Source: Sapria himalayana (taxonomy: Eukaryota > Streptophyta > Magnoliopsida > Malpighiales > Rafflesiaceae). From it: a stretch of 64,000 bases of DNA. This document shows, in pieces, positions 61,250 to 64,000 of this stretch (the stretch's first letter is position 1; the number at the start of each line of letters is the position of its first letter). The DNA is taken from contig JAREIK010002053.1 of NCBI GenBank assembly GCA_029783825.1, positions 124,001 through 188,000 on the forward strand, read 5' to 3'. The notes beneath the pieces are model-generated. The model was not told where the DNA came from, ran no database searches, and saw nothing but the letters and a program-made list of their open reading frames with translations. The translations under genes were made by a program, and so were the position numbers.

Positions 61250-61677
61250 GGCACATGTCAAATTGGCAGTGCCAGGCTAGCAGAACCTAATTTTTCAGGC
61301 ATAGACAGCCCACATGCCATGCTTGGCATGATATGCTATAGTACCCGTGTTGTGCCTAGCATGGCCCAATTCCCTAGAGGACAGGCTCGACACAACCTGC
61401 TGCCCAAAATCAGCCCAGTTTTGGGCTGGTTGGAGCTGAGATTTGGGGATATTGTGCTTCCCAAAGCCAAGTAGGCACTTCCATTGACCCACTCAGCTCA
61501 TCGCGTCGCTACGTCACCTGCCGGGCATCACCCGTCAAGCATCACCCATCGTCGCGTCATTCCGTCACCCTATGGCATACCCATATGCCAAGCACACGGG
61601 TAGTGCCTAGCACGGCAAGCTGGCTAATTTCCCTCAACACTCCTGACCCATCCTGCTCAGCTCAGTTGACACCTCTA
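61250..61677. mobile_element. Non-autonomous hAT element, about 428 bp
   Basis: The right terminus, reversed, TAGAGGTGTCAACTGAGCTG is typical; the left end GGCACATGTCAAATTGGCAG matches it more loosely. The interior is GC-rich with GCCTAGCACGGCAAGC and CATGCCATGCTTGGCATG words. No clear target duplication was seen. Confidence 0.72.
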
Positions 61678-64000
61678 GATGAGGGTTGAACCTTTAGGTG
61701 GTTTCCAACTCCAACTAGACTAATAATAATCCTTGTTGGACTTCCTAAGAATATTTTTATCTTGAGATTCTTTAAGCTAAACAAAATGGATATGGATCTT
61801 CTACTTTGCTTGCTCCAACTTTGTGGTAAAGTTTTCTATCTTGATGTTAAAACTTTTATGTGATACAATCTAGCCTTGATAAATATTTCTACTAGAAATC
61901 TAAAACATCAACTTGGTGACATGATCATATTATTTTCTCTTTTATAGTACCTATTTGTTACAGGGCTAGTCATGATTTGGCAGGTAGTTCCAATACATTC
62001 ATCGACTCAATTCCATATCAAGGTCATTGAAAAGTTTTCATAGGGATAAGACTCTTTCACCATTCTTTGTATTGCATTTTTTAGAATCTTTTGAGTCAAC
62101 ACACTTTTCTTATAATGTGACCTTGGGTGGAATAAAATTTGATATTTTTAGGGTAGCTTAACTTGTTGGAAATAAGGTCTAGACAGTCGAGTTTCATCAA
62201 GTAAACTATGTTGCGAATGATATCAAGATAGGAAAGGGTATTATAATAGGTAAGACTCTTGGGTCAGACCTAAACTTAGTTTTCAAAACTTTTGAAAGAG
62301 CTTTCAAAAAAAAAAAAAATTACCTTTGAAGCAACGAGCCTCTTCTTGCTCCAAAATAGTTGAAATATTTACTTTCGTTAGGATAGAGGAACATCATGCT
62401 TAGAAACTGGGTACTTTTCATTTAAAAAAATAGTATGTTATACACAAATTAGAGTGAATCCTATAAACCAAATTTTTACTTCTATCTAATAGCAGACCAT
62501 CTTAATAACAAGAAGAGAGGACATGAAAAGTTAATAATCATATTGAAAAGTGAGGACACTAGACTAAGCTTTTCTTGAACGTAAGGGTGATAAAGTAGCA
62601 TGCCTTATGAAAATAAGAGTGTGGAGAAGTCCTTTCATTCCTCTATTGTCAAACAATTGGAAAGAGATTATAGTAAGTTGTTGATAACATCTATAATGGA
62701 AGCATCCTTCCTTTTAGAGTTTAAAGACAACTTAAGCTATTACTCTTTGGAACATCACATGATGGAACTCTCTAGGATATGAAACTGACCATAAGAGATT
62801 ATTCCTATTATACAAACTCAAATTGAGTATGAGGAAAAATAACATAGAATTGAGTCTATAGAACTCAATCCATAAGTTTTTGAACTACTTGGGTACTTGT
62901 CCTTCCATAAACATAGGGTACACTTTTACTTTTTAGTAACAGAACTGTAAATTAATCAACTATATCGTGGTTGCCTAGAAGGAAAAACCCAATGAGCTCT
63001 TTTAGAGAAAGATACCTCAAGTTTCATTATCAAGATATGGGCTTGGGGACAACTTTGCATAACTTAATGTACATGAATGGACTTACTATTATCATTGGCT
63101 AAGAGTTTCAATACAATGGCATAGCTTATGCAACACACCATCAAAAAATTATCAGGTGTTCAATCTTCATTCAATACAAATAATTGATTGTATGTTAAAT
63201 TGGTTTTGTCCTACCAAAGGCTCATTAGGGGAATGACTCTATATCTTGACTAGTCTGTGTAGGATTGGTAAAAATCCTACTTCATTGTTAAGTCCTCACC
63301 TTGTGACAAGCTCCGCAAACTTAATTAGGTTGGCATGCTTAAACTTTTGAAGAATCATGCGAATTCATCCCACATGCACCTCTAGAACTCCTTACATCTT
63401 TTATGCTTTAACAAGTCAACATACTAATCATCACAACTTTATTTGTGCCGAGTTATGAACACTACAATTATGAGTAAGTGATATTCTTTCTCACATAATC
63501 TATTGTATGTCCTCATACAATTCTTCCATTTGATTCGGCCAAACAAAACCAACGATTATTGTTTCATCTTAAAAGTCATTTACACACCAAAGTCCAATCT
63601 AAGTCACAGTTGGCCAAAGGGACATCCACCCTAGGATGCAACCTCAATTGTTAGACTACGTCAATATCATCCCATAAGTCTGCTCTACAAAATTTTTCCC
63701 TTAGTAGGTAATACCTTCGTATACTACTAAAATAGTAAATGGTATCACCTAATCTGAAAGAACCTTCTATTACTCATAGGGCTTCTGATTGTAATGTTGA
63801 TCAACAAGGTCGTAACTATATTGAAACTACTACCACCCAAGTTTCATTGGCTACTTGTACTTACAATAGGAGAGATTACCTTTCTACCACTATAATCTTA
63901 AGAATAGTCTCTACGACCACATTACCTTTCAGCCACTTTTCATGGGTCAAGAGTTTCAAAGAAATGGCACAACTCATTTGACGCCCTATCACTATTCATC
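61678..64000. other. Right end of window, nothing recognised
   Basis: Moderately A+T-rich. Similar phrases occur near 63095-63140 (AAGAGTTTCAATACAATGGC) and 63948-63990 (AAGAGTTTCAAAGAAATGGC), suggesting a duplicated element, but no family was identified. None of the missing RECQSIM helicase exons was seen. Confidence 0.4.

Noticed and set aside
1..64000. CRISPR arrays, bacterial defence systems, tRNA or rRNA genes
   Set aside because: The repeats seen are plant-type minisatellites and transposon ends; no spacer-repeat pattern, cloverleaf or rRNA segment was found by eye.

Overview
The window looks like nuclear DNA of a flowering plant: very A+T-rich, gene-poor, with split genes of plant-type proteins and a dense layer of decayed plant transposons (Ty3/gypsy, Ty1/copia, hAT, CACTA, PIF/Harbinger-like MITEs). 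No bacterial operon, CRISPR array, rRNA or tRNA gene was seen. Species or family cannot be fixed from the sequence. Almost all open frames over 60 codons here are chance or transposon frames; the two real host genes are visible only as short exons.

Host genes. (1) A RAD9 checkpoint-clamp gene lies on the minus strand. Six consecutive coding exons, from the ATG at 33399 down to 6086, join in frame with consensus splice sites and encode the N-terminal ~254 residues (the PCNA-like clamp half). The rest lies below 6086, probably beyond the left edge. Introns 1 and 3 are about 14.2 kb and 11.3 kb and hold most of the transposons; intron 4 has a GC-AG boundary. (2) One exon of RECQSIM, a plant RecQ-like helicase, lies on the plus strand at 52264-52762. 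It carries the N-terminal UBA-like region and the start of the helicase domain, and ends inside Walker motif A. Its start codon and the rest of the gene were not found. The two genes point away from each other about 19 kb apart; both families act in DNA-damage responses.

Layout. 1-3235: gypsy pol remnant (+) running off the left edge, split by a 482-bp hAT element with a perfect 8-bp target duplication. 3236-6085: A+T-rich, with a perfect 46-bp palindrome and a GC-rich hAT end. 6086-33399: RAD9; intron 3 holds duplicated blocks, a 52-bp and a 32-bp tandem repeat and hAT ends; intron 1 holds a MITE, a GACACGG-type TIR element and a copia element (-) interrupted by a 3.4-kb hAT with a dead transposase. 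33400-51500: two MITE copies (one only 70 bp), a region of ordinary composition with a weak C/D snoRNA candidate, a 33-bp minisatellite, a second 3.3-kb hAT with a dead transposase, a CACTA end and a copia remnant (+). 52264-52762: RECQSIM exon. 52985-57790: tandem copia remnants (+). 57795-58360: a dense palindrome cluster. 58380-59980: CACTA TNP2 remnant (-). 61250-61677: hAT element. The remainder to 64000 is not recognised.

All transposon coding regions seen are broken by many stops and frameshifts, so nothing mobile here looks self-sufficient. No new multigene system was found. The most checkable points are the RAD9 gene structure, the RECQSIM exon with an unusual residue in Walker A and a poor donor, the nested insertions with target duplications, and the palindromes.
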